64,000 nt of DNA from Ostrinia nubilalis (GCF_963855985.1 NC_087112.1:1490501-1554500), one strand, 5' to 3'. Shown: positions 44,504 to 55,734, numbered from the stretch's first letter. Notes: generated by a model not told the origin, from the sequence alone. Numbers and translations: made by a program.

Positions 44504-44814
44504 CAGACAACAGCACATTGTACCTACTATACATTTTATTTTGTTATATCGCCCCTATTACTTACATCTAAATATTATAATTTAAAGGTGACTGACTGAC
44601 ATAGTGATTTATCAACGCACAGCCCAAACCACTGGACGGATCGAGCTGAAATTTGGCATGCAGGTAGATGTTATGACGTAGGCATCCGCTAAGAAAGGAT
44701 TTTACGAAACTCCACCCCTAAGGGGGTAAAACGGGATCCACGCGTACGAAGTCGCGGGCGACCGCTAGTAATAGGTACATATGAGTCCACAGTGTTTAGA
44801 TTGACGTGTCTTGG
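44504..44814. mobile_element. MITE family G copy split by a Helitron
   Basis: TA|CAGACAACAGCAC at the left and GATTGACGTGTCTTGG near TA at the right. The Helitron occupies 44567-44768, leaving about 110 bp of MITE, close to the 102 bp of the copy at 35427. Confidence 0.7.
44567..44768 (+). mobile_element. Helitron-like element, 202 bp
   Basis: Begins TCTAAATATTATAA after A; ends CGTACGAAGTCGCGGGCGACCGCTAG before T. Same family as 31539-31752, opposite strand. Confidence 0.85.
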
Positions 44815-45014
44815 TACACCGAGTTATTATTGGCATACGATTACTGCAGCAATGTTTTTAATCTTTGATGTTTTTAGTTTTCTTTATGATTGAAGTCTGG
44901 AAGTTGATAATATTTTTGACCTTCGTTTTTTTCTCCTCGTTTCAAATAAACATTTTCAGGAAAAACTTTACGAACTTGCATCTTCATAATTTTATATGTT
45001 TAACCCTGGGTTGC

Positions 45015-45185
45015 GCCATCTTTTTTTTTACGGGGAAAAAATGCGTTGAATCGCATACCTATCCTGCGGGGACAGGGTAGGTTATGTGGGGCTCACCAAG
45101 TCAGAAGGACGAGGCATACCCACTAAAAAGACCCCGCACGGATGCTTTGGCTCATATCTGCACCGCATTGAGTTTTACCATCTTA
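45015..45185 (+). repeat. Possible dispersed repeat (TATCCTGCGGGGACAGGG)
   Basis: GC-richer stretch ATACCTATCCTGCGGGGACA to CCCGCACGGATGC; resembles a repeat I associate with Lepidoptera, but it is single-copy in this window. Confidence 0.3.
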
Positions 45186-45222
45186 CTTTTAAATAAATAA
45201 ATAAATAATAAATAAATAACTA
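45186..45222. repeat. (AAAT)n microsatellite
   Basis: TTTAAATAAATAAATAAATAATAAATAAATAA. Confidence 0.85.
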
Positions 45223-46316
45223 CGAGTACAACTAGTTGAATATTTTTTAGGGATATCGTGCGTCTTATGAGCGACAATTTTATTTTAACCCGTTCACTCT
45301 TCTGTTAAGAGTCAACGCTTACATTTCAGGGTAGGGCCGTTCATTAGGTTTTATTGTACATAAAGTTACAGTAACAGCGTTTTAATTGTCACAATGTGTC
45401 TTGCCAAGAGTCTCGTTCATTTCAAGCTCTCTCGTACACACGGAGCTGTTAATGTTTTGTGTGTTTAATAAGACCCTTACTTAACTATTCGTCGGCGTCG
45501 TCGAACAACGTCGTATGATCGCAACCGTCAAAATCTGTTTTTTTGCATTAAACTACTCTAAAATATCCCCTTTATAAACTAATTTTTTAATTTTTCAAAA
45601 TTCGTAATAATATCGAAGATACAGAATCGAACACCGACGGATGTGATTATTCTAACGCAGTACAGAGACGTGTTTGTGCAAGCGTCATTGTACTTCGGAA
45701 GACTGCACATCGTTTGTTGGAATAGCTTATACATTTGTATTCGTATTGTTATTGAATGTATCTAGAATTTCGTCTTTATATCTATAAGTTTGGACACTTT
45801 ATTGTTTTGATGACTGAAAGTCACAACCATCTCTTTACTAGGGAAGTCAGAGAAAAAAAAACTGTGACGTACGTACACACCCGTCGTTGTACTAGGAAGT
45901 TCGAAAATAAAAGAAACAGTGTCCTTTTGTTTTTATTTTATGGTATTTGTAGGTAGATTGATGAGTATAAACATTAAGAATGTTTGGTACAAAATAATTG
46001 TTTTTGGTGGCGGATGTACTGAACTTACATTGTTCTAAGGACTTTTGTTTGACGTTTGATCAGAACCATCGTTGTACTTCGGTAAAGTTTGGTAATTTTG
46101 ACGTCGGATATACACAACCGACTTTGTACTAGGGACGGGTATTCCAATTGCGTCTTTGTGAATCAAAAGCACCTTAATGAAAAAGGGCTACTATAAAGTT
46201 GATGATTATATAAAGGTTAAAAATGTTTGGAATGTTTAACTACCTAGCTCGCATCAATACTTATGACTATAATTTGTATATTTTAAAGACTGTAAAACCT
46301 TGAAAAGGAGGCTGAC

Positions 46317-46470
46317 AATAGTGACTGAGTTTCTTGCGCTGCTTCTTCTCAGCACTGGCCCATTTATTGTCCCGAAGCAGTGGTAGGGTTAATATTGGGA
46401 CGTGTAAAAGCGCTTTTTTAAAGCCTATTTGCAAAAATAAATGAATTTTATGAATTTTTATGAATTTTGT
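46317..46470 (+). repeat. Dispersed repeat family F copy
   Basis: ATAGTGACTGAGTTTCTTGC through GGGTTAATATTGGGACGTGT to a run of ATGAATTTT units. Confidence 0.6.
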
Positions 46471-46600
46471 TCTATTTTTAAATTGCTTAAAAAATAAAAT
46501 AAAAAATTGAGACTACAATAATTTGATTTTAATGTGTTTCTATTTGACGATTTGTTACTCAAAATAAACATTGTGTTAAAATTAAAGTTTTTTTTGCGTA

Positions 46601-47047
46601 TACAGGATGACATCTTGTAATGAGTGAACATCCTTGTAAAGGATTATAGTGCATGTCATTTGCAATCAAATTAGATAAGTATTTGCCTACGCAAAACACA
46701 ATGTAATTTTTCCATACAAAAAATCAAAATAATAATAATTAATATCCCGTAGCTGATTTTAAATTTTCCTGCTTTTAAGCTAAGGTAGAAAAAGCCCAAA
46801 CTATAAATAATAAAAACAATAAAAGACTTTATTAAACACACAGTAAAACATAAAAGTAATAAAATAAAAGAAAAAAGTGTGATAAAGGGGCGCCCGCTCA
46901 ATTTTTATCGGAACACCATGTTAGGATGTCCCTATTAAAACTGAGAAATGCTTGACTTTTGCCTAGGCATATACCTACATAAATAAATTGGTTACAATAA
47001 CCTGTTATCCCTTACAAGGATGTTCACTTATTACACGTCACCCTGTA
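46601..47047. mobile_element. 447-bp MITE, TACAGGRTGACRTSTTGTAA ends
   Basis: TACAGGATGACATCTTGTAA ... GAACATCCTTGTAAAGGAT pairs with ATCCCTTACAAGGATGTTC ... GTCACCCTGTA over about 45 bp; TA outer bases. The interior gives a 76-codon minus frame that is hydrophobic by AT composition only. Confidence 0.8.
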
Positions 47048-47204
47048 AGTATAGGTATGCTTAGAAAGCTTTTCGTCTAAGTTAAATTTTATACTTATTT
47101 ATTTTATTCATTTCTAAGTAGCACTTACTCCGTCAAATCAATGCCCCCTTTACCCTTTCAAGCAGATCCCAACATTATTAAAAAAATGCAAGATCTTATA
47201 GGTG

Positions 47205-48245
47205 ATAGTTTTTGCATCCAGTGCCTTCCTGCTACCTTTATGAGATCATCGTTCCGCCTTGGTTTGTGGGTGGATGTCGCACGCTTCGTTTTTCGGTATG
47301 CAGCCTACTCCAGAACCTTGGTGCCCCATTGGCCGTAAGTTTTGCGTACTATGTGTCCTGCCTATTGTCACTCAGCATGCTAATCTGTCGGGATATGTCA
47401 TCGAATTTAGTTTGTTTACGGACCTCCCTCATTTATGATTTGATCTCGTAAAGAAACACTGACATAACCCTTGCTATAGCACGCCGTGCAACTTTGAGCT
47501 TCTTTGAGAGCCAACGTTTTGGACCTATAATAGGGTAACACACACTGATGGTAGACTCTCGTCTTTAGGCACTTTAGGATTTTGGACGAAAAGATGTCTA
47601 GTTTTCCGGATACTGCCCAGTCGAGGTAGATTCGTCGATTGATCGATCTCTTTCTCGAAGTTGGACCTACCTAGCTAAATCTTTTGTCCAAGGTAGACAT
47701 CCTACTTGTCAACAATCTCAAGAATTGAGATCCCAACCGAAGTTGGGTAGGGTGCAACATGGACATTCGACATAAGCTCATTTTTTCCATGTTCATCCAA
47801 AGGCCCCGTTGGGATACTCGATTAAGGTCTTTAATATTGTGTCGAGGTCTTCCAAAGATTCTGCCATGACCATAATATTATCGTCGGCATACCTAAGGTG
47901 AGTGTTGTACTCGTCGTTGATATTTATGCCGAATCCTTTCATTCCAGGAGTTGGACAGGTGAACAGTTTTGGAAATAGGTATAAAATCTCCCAGCCTTAC
48001 GCCTCGCTGTAGTGGAATCGCGCTCGTGCTCTGCTTCTGTATTCGGGCCGAATTGGTGCGTTCATGTAGAAGTACTTCAGTACCTCGATGTAACGAGTGT
48101 CGATACGGCCGCGGTGCAGGGAGAGATTGCAGCACTGCCCAAATCTCGATCAAATCGAAGGCCTTCTCATAGTCCACGAACTCCAAGCATAGTGGCAAGT
48201 TATACTCTTCGATCTTCTGCATAACCTGCCGCAGTATATGGATGT
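47205..48245 (-). pseudogene. Truncated RTE-clade LINE, reverse transcriptase to C-terminus
   Basis: The minus strand reads, in order and across several frameshifts and stops: LCLEFVDYEKAFDLIE (RT palm motif A, around 48170), a degraded QRGVRLGD, YADDNIMVMAESLEDLDTIL (catalytic YADD, around 47890), then KIPKCLKTRVYHQCVLP, VSLRDQIINEE and the RPPTxWxDD-like end near 47250. 5' truncated before the fingers domain and lacking the endonuclease. This is the longest retrotransposon copy in the window and is inactive. Confidence 0.88.
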
Positions 48246-48764
48246 GGTTTATCTATCCTTGATTTTTGTTAATTTTTTTTGATACCTATTGTCTTTATTT
48301 ATAAATTAATTAATAATGAAACCTAATAAACAATGTTTTTTATTTATTTCCTCCAACTTTCTTCATCATCCGACGGGTACTCATGGCAGAAGTTCCGTAG
48401 AATAATGACTAAAAGTGACATACGTCATATATTTGATTAAAAAAATTCGCAGAACAACGACGGTTTATCACATACATCCTCAAATTGTCCATAGAATAAT
48501 GACGCATGTGATTTTTACAAAAAACTAAGTATTTTTGGAGATGGGTACATAGTTTATATAAAATAACATCTTTATGTTTATAACATCCCCAAATTTGAAA
48601 CCGATCAGCCAAGTAGTTTTTTTTGTAGACACAAAAAACCGGTTCCAAAACTTCAAAACGCTCTCCTGGAAACTTAACATTTTTCAGATACGTCGTTGTT
48701 CGACGACGCCGACGATTTATCCTTATTAACGACGTAGGTTAGTATTGGACCCGTGTATATAATA

Positions 48765-48943
48765 CTAGCTTTCCGCCCGCGGCTTCGCCCGCGTAGAATT
48801 TTGTTTGTCACAGAAAAACTTTATCGCGCGCGTCCCTGTCTCAAAAACCGGGATAAAAACTATCTTATATCCTTTCCCGGGACTCAAACTATCTCTATGC
48901 CAAATTTCATCAAAATCAGTTCAGTGATTTAGGTGTGAAAGCG

Positions 48944-48983
<40 letters not shown>

Positions 48984-49044
48984 CGACAGACAGACAGACA
49001 GACCGACAGACAGACAGAGTTACTTTCGCATTAGATAGTATAGA
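48765..49044 (-). mobile_element. Lep1-type Helitron with expanded (GACA)n
   Basis: CTAG at 48765 with CCCGCGGCTTCGCCCGCG hairpin; ends near TATAGA (5' TC in minus). The inner GACA run (48950-49017) includes three GACC variants and is far longer than in sister copies. Confidence 0.9.
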
Positions 49045-49609
49045 TGTCTAAACAATGTAGCATTCAATTGGTAAATAAGCCATCACTATAACTTGAAATT
49101 AGTCATTATTGGTGTCCACTGCAGGAACACGATCCTTTCTAATTTACAAGAGTCAAAGATTTAGCCTGCACTCCCCACGCTGGCCAGACGAGTCCCAACT
49201 GTGATGATAACTTGAAACTCCATTTTTCATTAACAAAGAACAGCAGGAAAAACAAATAAAAACTGAACAGGGTTTAATTTTTTTTTTATATTTCAAATTG
49301 GTAAACACGAAAAAATATTGAATACTTAGGTAAGTAAATTCATCTCGTAGTTAATGCTAGAAAGAACAGGTCATGTGTACCTCTTACCTCATCTAAAACC
49401 TTTTCCAACCTACCTCTCGAAAAGTGCTATATATTACCCTTCCAATAATAGCTACATATTTCACTAAGTCATAACGTTGCCTGAACCGCAACCAAAAATT
49501 TCACTCCATACAGAGGAATACATCATCTCGAGGACAACAAGCGAATCAATCATACATTCATAACAAACCAAGGCTGAATGCAAATGGCGTACAGGACATC
49601 ACTCATCCT

Positions 49610-49720
49610 GGTACAGACTACAGCGTCATTTCGCTGTAAAATCGCCTCTATTACCACTCAATATGCTATAGAGTTTAGGCTAACGTGTTGGCAGTTGTAA
49701 GAGTATTGTTGGCCATCTGC
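49610..49720. mobile_element. MITE family G, diverged copy
   Basis: GGTACAGACTACAGCGTCAT, ATCGCCTCTATTACCACTCA and GGCTAACGTGTTGGCAGTTG follow the family G pattern of 35427; the right end is decayed. Confidence 0.5.
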
Positions 49721-50164
49721 CTCGCCTGGCAAGTCTCCAAGTGTGCCAGCCTACGGCATGTTGGGTTTGCGGCAATCATGCAGCCGGTAAACATCGAAGG
49801 CTGTTTTTCCGTGTCCTTTAAGGTCAGGTAAAGTGAAGTTTGTTATGACGCGATGACGGTGTAAACTCTTTAATGGAAGGTAGACTTTGTGTAATTTTGG
49901 TATTAGAGACAGTTTGAACAGTATACGAGTAGTAGGTACAATAACACGAAGAGCGTTGGGGTGTTTGAATCAAAATTTTGAACTAAGAGATTTTGTGAAA
50001 AAGTCCAAGATGGTTGTAAGCCTTCCCCACCGAAGGTAGGTACGAGCTTGCTGCCAGCTATATTTTAACTTTAATGCTGTCAGTCTGAGACATAGTGTTC
50101 GCTGAGAATCCTTTACTCCACGATATGACAATTTTTCAACAGATAAGGCCAGCCCATTGCCAAC

Positions 50165-50212
50165 TTAGCATTTTCATCCACTACGAAAAAGCTCTTGGCC
50201 TGCAGGATTTAG
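50165..50212 (+). repeat. Dispersed repeat family E scrap
   Basis: ACTACGAAAAAGCTCTTGGCCTGCAGG. Confidence 0.4.
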
Positions 50213-50550
50213 AGAATAGCCTTCTGATCCTGGCCAAGGCCAGGGAATGACGTCATCTTTGGCACCGGATTCCTTACCACCTGCAAAACGTCACTAACAC
50301 TATATTGCCGCAAATTGCAAGCTGCAAGCAGTTTGTTTACGTTTCTATCAAATCAGATCGGCGCAGACTTTACACAATCATCTTTGAAGATGTTGCAATG
50401 AAATAAAACATAAATTCATTTCAGGTTTAGTGCCGGTTAGCATATTGTATTGTATGACGTGCTAGAGCGCCCACATGGTGAAGTGAGGGCGATTTCCGTT
50501 GCACTGTCAAGACGTTTTTGTTACGTCAAAACGTCAGCGAGACCAGTGGT

Positions 50551-50655
50551 TCTAGCCAGACAAAGTGCACATTATAATCGCAAATCAGTCGAAAGTTTTG
50601 ACGGATTCGATTTTCGATTCGATCAAAAAGTGCAACTTGTCTGGGAGGCAGGGGG
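50551..50655. mobile_element. MITE family B, diverged inverted copy
   Basis: CTAGCCAGACAAAGTGCAC and GTGCAACTTGTCTGGGAGG; interior GACGGATTCGATTTTCGATT is the complement of family B. Confidence 0.7.
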
Positions 50656-50656
50656 C

Positions 50657-50893
50657 GTAGAGTGAGTTTACTTCATACGCATTTAATATCGACGGCTTTA
50701 AAAAATAAATAAATATCCTTGGACATTTTAAACTGCGCCTCTAGTCCCAAACTAAGCTTGTACTATAAAAAAATAAGAAGATTTTAGTTCTTGAAAGTTT
50801 CCTCTAGGGGCGCTGTACAATCCGTCATACATTTATTGTCACCTTTTACGCAGTCGATATCGAATACCTTTGACGTAAACTCACACTATGCCC
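50657..50893. mobile_element. TIR element AGTGAGTTTAC, ~237 bp
   Basis: GTAGAGTGAGTTTACTTCAT ... ATATCGACGGC pairs with GCAGTCGATATCGAATACC ... GTAAACTCACACTATG. The interior GTCCCAAACTAAGCTTGTAC recurs, diverged, at 56195-56285. Confidence 0.7.
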
Positions 50894-52256
50894 CTTGATG
50901 TACTATCGCCCACAGTTTCAGCTACCCATGTCTGTTTTGTCTCGCTTTCATCAAATGGTGGTTCTTTGCGATAGAACGAAACGACCGTGATCGAAAATGG
51001 AAATGGGTTAGGTCAAACTTTCACTCACGTAACTAGAATCCTAATATCTGGTCCGACGGGCACTTGACCGATTTTTATTAAATCTCAATGTTAAAAAGCT
51101 GCCCATCTAATGGAGTCATTTCGGATTAAGGCAGTTTGTAAAATCTGACAAGATAGGTATGATCTTGGCTATCACTTTTGTCTTACAACACAAAAAATAC
51201 CTCAAAAATCTGCCAAAGAAAGACTTTTTTTTGAAAACTCATTATATTATTATCTGCTGTTACGTATTGTGAAGGTAAATAAAATCTATACCACTTAAAA
51301 CTGTCAATTACTACGTAGGTATACGATTTATATGGATGTCCAAACCGACTTTGCTAACCCTGAAAACTTGCACGTATCTGAAAAATATTCAAAGCGTTTC
51401 CCTAAATAAAAGCGAAACCTACTTGCATTTTTCAAGTGCGCGAAATCCTCTTACACCGAAATCCCTAAAAACAAATAAGGTTTAAATGTCAGTTGCGTGG
51501 TTCTACCGCAGTGCAGTGCCGCACGGAGCACGTAGCGCTAAACCGCGTGTTTACGTGCAAAACATACGAGTGGCGTTTGCGACGTGCGATACAAATACTA
51601 AGCTCTGTCGTGGACTGGAATGCTGTAGCGGTTTAAATTATGAAGTACATAGAATTTATTTCTTGCAACACCTGCAGGTAAGAAATGCTAAAAACGCGTT
51701 CATATTCATTCACTAGAAGCTTTTTTCAACCTGCTATTCTAACTACTTGTGACCGTCGGTCCATCGTACGTTACGTCAAGCTAAACACAGTAACATCTTA
51801 CGTAATGTTGTAGGTAATAAGGGTCATTTCATTTTGCTACGAAATATGTTTGTATGAAATGTACACAAGAAAATTTATCGACCAAACAGCCTATATAGGT
51901 AAGCCCTCTCTTACATACAATCTGGAATCCTGTATCAACATAATATACATAATACATATAAATAAAATATACATGTGTAAATGCCAACAACTTATATCCT
52001 AATGAGTTAATTAATAAAGGCGAAGGGGTTGTTTTCACCCCAGCCCCTCATTAATTTCACCCCCGTCCAGTTAGGGTCGGGGCTTTAATGAATAGCAGTT
52101 GCAAGATTTTATGCTTCGCAAAAAGCTTGAGCTTTTTGTTAATGTGAGGCTGTTTGAGCTTTCGATTTTGCACAGTCATTTAGTATGTTACTTACTTATA
52201 AGTAAATAATTGTTAAAATATGGTTATATGCTGTTTTTGGTTATTTTATCTTATTA
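50894..52256. other. No recognisable gene
   Basis: Mostly AT-rich intronic DNA. A GC-richer open frame at 51486-51716 has no domain I recognise and no supporting splice evidence. Confidence 0.35.
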
Positions 52257-52482
52257 CTATATTTCCGCCCGCGGCTTCGACCGCGTGGAATTTTGTCTGT
52301 CACAGAAAAACTTTATCGCGCGCGTCCCTGTTTCAAAAACCGGGATAAAAACTATCCTATGTCCTTTACCGGGACTCAAACTATCTCTATACCAAATTTC
52401 ATCAAAATCGCTTCAGTGGTTTAGGCGTGAAAGCAAGACAGACAGACAGAGTTCCTTCGCATTTATAATATTAGTATATAGA
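52257..52482 (-). mobile_element. Lep1-type Helitron
   Basis: CCGCCCGCGGCTTCGACCGCG at the 3' side (CTAG mutated to CTAT), AAACCGGGATAAAAACTATCC, and TTTATAATATTAGTATATAGA at the 5' side. Confidence 0.85.
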
Positions 52483-52550
52483 TTTTTAATTTCTCTAAAA
52501 TATTATCAAGTTATACACAAAACTCAGATATTTAAAGATAACTAACTAAG

Positions 52551-52946
52551 TACAGGTGGAGTCAAATAGTTCGTGACACCCAAAGTGACCAAAAAGTTGA
52601 CAACACAACCTTATTCCAATTGTAACAAAGACGTAATGCCAGAGTAAATACAAATGAGTAGGTCATCTTAATAGAAACGCCCGAGCGCGGTTTGTATGTG
52701 AGCGCGCCAATACGTATGCGGCGCGCACGCACACACTGACAAAATTTAGCGGGGATTAGCGGTGAGTTGCCCCGAATTTTGTCAGTGTGTGCGTGCGCGC
52801 CGCATACGTATTGGCGCGCGCTCACATACAAACCGCGCTCGGTGCGTTTCTATGAAGATGACCTACTCATTTGTATTTACTCTGGTAATGCGAACTTTTT
52901 GGCTACTATAGTTATCACGAACGGTTTAGATGTGACGCTGACTGAA
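52551..52946. mobile_element. Foldback element family I (GTCAGCGTCAAATAGTTCG), copy 1
   Basis: Arms of about 190 bp, from GTCAAATAGTTCGTGACACC through GCGCGCCAATACGTATGCGG to ACACTGACAAAATT and back. The right arm's outer part is more diverged. GC-rich inner arms contrast with AT-rich surroundings. Related to 54321 and 56875. Confidence 0.8.
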
Positions 52947-53418
52947 CCTATTTATAATATTAGATAAGATTAGTAGAGATTACTACAGAATATTGAATTT
53001 GTGTGCTAGCACGGTTATGCAGTTAAATTTTGTTTGTAGCATAATGCAGATATATTAGAAATCTAGAACGTTATCACACAGTAAAATATGTACCTAGTTA
53101 TTCCAATTTGCATATTAGTCACAAATATTATTACATTTGACATTGCGTGCTCCATTTTAATACTACTCTAGGGATAACACCAGACAGACAAATGTATTTT
53201 CAGTGTATTAACCTTTATATCGTGTTTAATGCAAATAAAGACTTTCTAATTCATTATTATAACGACCCACATGACGTCATTATTAACACGGGTGTTGCAA
53301 CACGAAAATACGCGTTCATTTTGTATTTGACACGATAATATTATCGGTTAATCGAGAGATAATTTTAATGTAGCCGTAATCATAGTGGGCGATGAGCTAT
53401 GACTGAAATATAATAATA

Positions 53419-53643
53419 CTAGCTTTTGCCCGCGGCTTCGCCCGCGTGGAATTTTGTCTGTCACATAAAACCTTTATCGCGCGCGTCCCTGTTTCAAAAA
53501 CCGGGATAAAAACTATCTATGTCCTTTCCCGGGACTCAAACTATCTCTATGCCTTTCATCAAAATCGCTTTAGTAGTTTAGGCGTGAAAGCAAGACAGAC
53601 AGACAGACAGAGTTACTTTCACATTTTATAATATTAGTATAGA
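53419..53643 (-). mobile_element. Lep1-type Helitron, intact ends
   Basis: CTAG at 53419-53422 after A(CT), hairpin CCCGCGGCTTCGCCCGCG, 5' TC complement GA at 53642-43. Confidence 0.9.
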
Positions 53644-53644
53644 G

Positions 53645-53889
53645 CAGGGATTCCCAATTTTTTTTTGCCAAGGAACCCTAATTGATTATACTTTTCCTAG
53701 CGGAACCCTACTTTGATAAATGGAAATTTAAATGAAAAACAATAAAGTTTTTATGCAATTATTTGTGAACAAGTCGGTGCGCGCGAACAACGTTGGTCAC
53801 GAAACATGGGATAATATTTTTTACGGAACCCTTGCGGCCTTTTTACACGGAACCCCAGGGTTCCGCGGACCACCTTTCGGGAACCGCTG
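53645..53889. mobile_element. hAT-like MITE, TSD GTATAGAG
   Basis: Ends CAGGGATTCCCAATTTTT and CGGGAACCGCTG; GTATAGAG at 53637-53644 and 53890-53897. The left duplication covers the last bases of the Helitron, so this element came after it. Confidence 0.9.
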
Positions 53890-53904
53890 GTATAGAGTCT
53901 GGTA

Positions 53905-54256
53905 CAGTCAGTGTCGAGCGTGCTATGCTCAGAGTTTCCCTGCGTGATCGAATCAGAAGTGAGGAGTCTGAAGCGCAAAGTGACTGACATAGCACGCAGA
54001 ATCGCTAATATCAATTGGCAGTGGGCGGGGCATATAACTCGTAGAACTGATGGCCGCTGGGGCAGAAAAGTTCTCGAGTGGCGACTACAAGCCGGAAGAC
54101 GTAGTGTGGGCAGGCCTCCCACTAGGTAGACCGACGATCTGGTGAAGGTCGTGGGAGGTGCCTGAATATGAGCGGCGCAGGACGGGTCTTTGTGGAAATC
54201 CTTGGGGGATGCCTTTGTCCAGCAGTGGACGGATTTCGGCTGAAACGAACGAACAG
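53905..54256 (+). mobile_element. RTE-clade LINE 3' fragment, ~350 bp
   Basis: Reads, with shifts, RAMLRVSLRDRIRSEE, TDIARRIANINWQWAGHITRRTDGRWGRKVLEW, RSVGRPPTR and the SLG-AFVQQWT end with a GAACGAAC tail. Starts right after the hAT element. Confidence 0.88.
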
Positions 54257-54320
54257 TCAGCGTCAAATAGGTAATTGAGAAAGCTGACCCCGCGTAACGG
54301 GATAAGGCGAGGCAGAAGAA

Positions 54321-54456
54321 GAAGTCAGCGTCAAATAGTTCATGACACCCAAAGTAGCCAAAAAGTTCGCCACACGCCTTTGTTACAATTGGAATAAGAT
54401 TGTGTTGTCAGCTTTTTGGCCACTTTGGGTGTCACGAAGTATTTGCGCTGACTGTA
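54321..54456. mobile_element. Foldback element family I, short copy
   Basis: GTCAGCGTCAAATAGTTCAT ... CCAAAAAGTTCG and CAGCTTTTTGGCCACTTTGG ... GCGCTGACTGTA. Internally deleted relative of 52551. A loose GTCAGCGTCAAATAGG also lies at 54257-54272. Confidence 0.8.
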
Positions 54457-55400
54457 CCCATGCAAAAAACTTCTTGTATGGGGCCAACATTTCAAATTAT
54501 CCTAAAAAAAATTACACCACAACCATGGATTAAACAGAGTTTTTGAGGTGTCTTGACCTACGAGTAGTCATTAAAACTTTTGTAGCGTAGAAGAGTCGAA
54601 TCTCAAACTAAATTCACACCTTAAGCAATTTTTGTTCAAGTTATTTAAGACAGATTTTGGCGTAAAAGTATGGCGACGATGGGTAGGTATGAAATACCAT
54701 TTTAAATCTTTTTAAAAGCTACTTCAGAGTTGTTTCTAAATCGGCTCTATTTCCAGCTTAAGCGTGCTCATCTTCCTACTCAAGGATGAATTTAATATGA
54801 AGTTCATAGGTACTTGATAAGAAGATAAGAACCATCAAGCCAAAATTTTCAATTCAAAAACAGTCCTTAACTTTTTAAATCTCTTTTCATATCTTGAGTC
54901 TGCCCGCGACCATGACTTGAAACCGAGTCGAAACGTCCGGAAGTTAAAAAAAATACCATTTTACCTTTTTCAAAGTGTTTGGGTGCTGCCAAATCCCGTA
55001 ATAGTGAGAATTTTAGGCACCTACTTAACTGTTGGCGAACCCAATTTGTCAAATTCGATTTCTGATAGAACATCGAACATGCAAATCGAATTTTTATTGG
55101 TTTACGACCCTCACATTCGAAACAGTTGAGTTGCCAGTTCAAAAAATCTACACTCCGGAAATGGGAATGGCAACAATAAAAGCTTTAAATCCCAGATGCG
55201 GATGTGACGTCACGACAAATGGCCTCGTTAAAATTCATCCCCGTCCGAGCAATTTACTCTGTTAATGAAAAGTTGCAGTGGATTGCGTTGAAACCATTGT
55301 AATCCGCTGCATAAAGCAATTAGTGCTAATTGTTATAGGTTAAACTATTGAATTTACATTAACTGGCCGTAAACTAGGATTGGGAGAAGTGGTTAAGTCG
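54457..55400. other. No recognisable gene
   Basis: AT-rich intronic DNA; short open frames only. CTCAAACTAAATTC near 54600 resembles the flank of the palindrome at 25200 (possible shared repeat). Confidence 0.35.
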
Positions 55401-55402
55401 CA

Positions 55403-55505
55403 TACGGGACTGTTCCCGCCTCGTTTTCCCACCGCTGCAACTCCTGTGTAGCCAGGATGTACAGCTTGACCACCAATAAAAATCAAACCAGTGAAGGTCA
55501 ATTTG
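55403..55505 (+). repeat. Dispersed repeat family A, diverged copy
   Basis: CGGGACTGTTCCCGCCTCG to CAGTGAAGGTCAATTT. Confidence 0.65.
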
Positions 55506-55734
55506 GAAGAAAAGTCTCATAAATGATTTGTGATACTTACACTAAAATAGAAAGAGAATATTCAAGTTCAAATGAGATTTCGTTACCCGTGTGTAGGCTC
55601 TTATGGTAATACAAGTCCCAATATAGCTTACCCTATCTTCTTCAGGAAAAAAGTTTGAATAAAAAAAAATACATACAGTGGAGAGTAGAAGAAGAAGAAG
55701 GCTTCTTTGTATAAGTTGGTTAAAATATAGCGTT

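Larger units (their letters stand above)
45490..48714. mobile_element. 3.2-kb TIR element with subterminal repeats, filled with other elements
   Basis: 27-bp ends (45490-45516 and 48688-48714, CGTCGGCGTCGTCGAACAAC...) match at 26 of 27 positions as inverted repeats. ATT flanks both sides, a possible 3-bp target duplication. Subterminal motifs like GTCGTTGTACTTCGG occur on the left at about 45682, 45882, 46065 and 46118, and inverted on the right as AGAACAACGACGG (48450), TAGAATAATGACG (48490) and TAGAATAATGACT (48399). The middle holds a family F repeat, a MITE (46601-47047) and a truncated RTE copy (47205-48245). No transposase was recognised. Confidence 0.7.

Noticed and set aside
48940..49020. 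Regularly spaced GACA/GACC units considered as a CRISPR-like array
   Set aside because: Simple 4-bp microsatellite in a Helitron; no repeat-spacer structure, and the genome is an insect's.
51486..51716. 76-codon GC-richer open frame
   Set aside because: No recognised domain, no homologous repeat and no clear splice sites; insufficient support for a gene call.
53751..54266. 171-codon minus-strand open frame
   Set aside because: It runs antisense through the RTE fragment and the hAT MITE; the RTE protein is readable on the plus strand instead.
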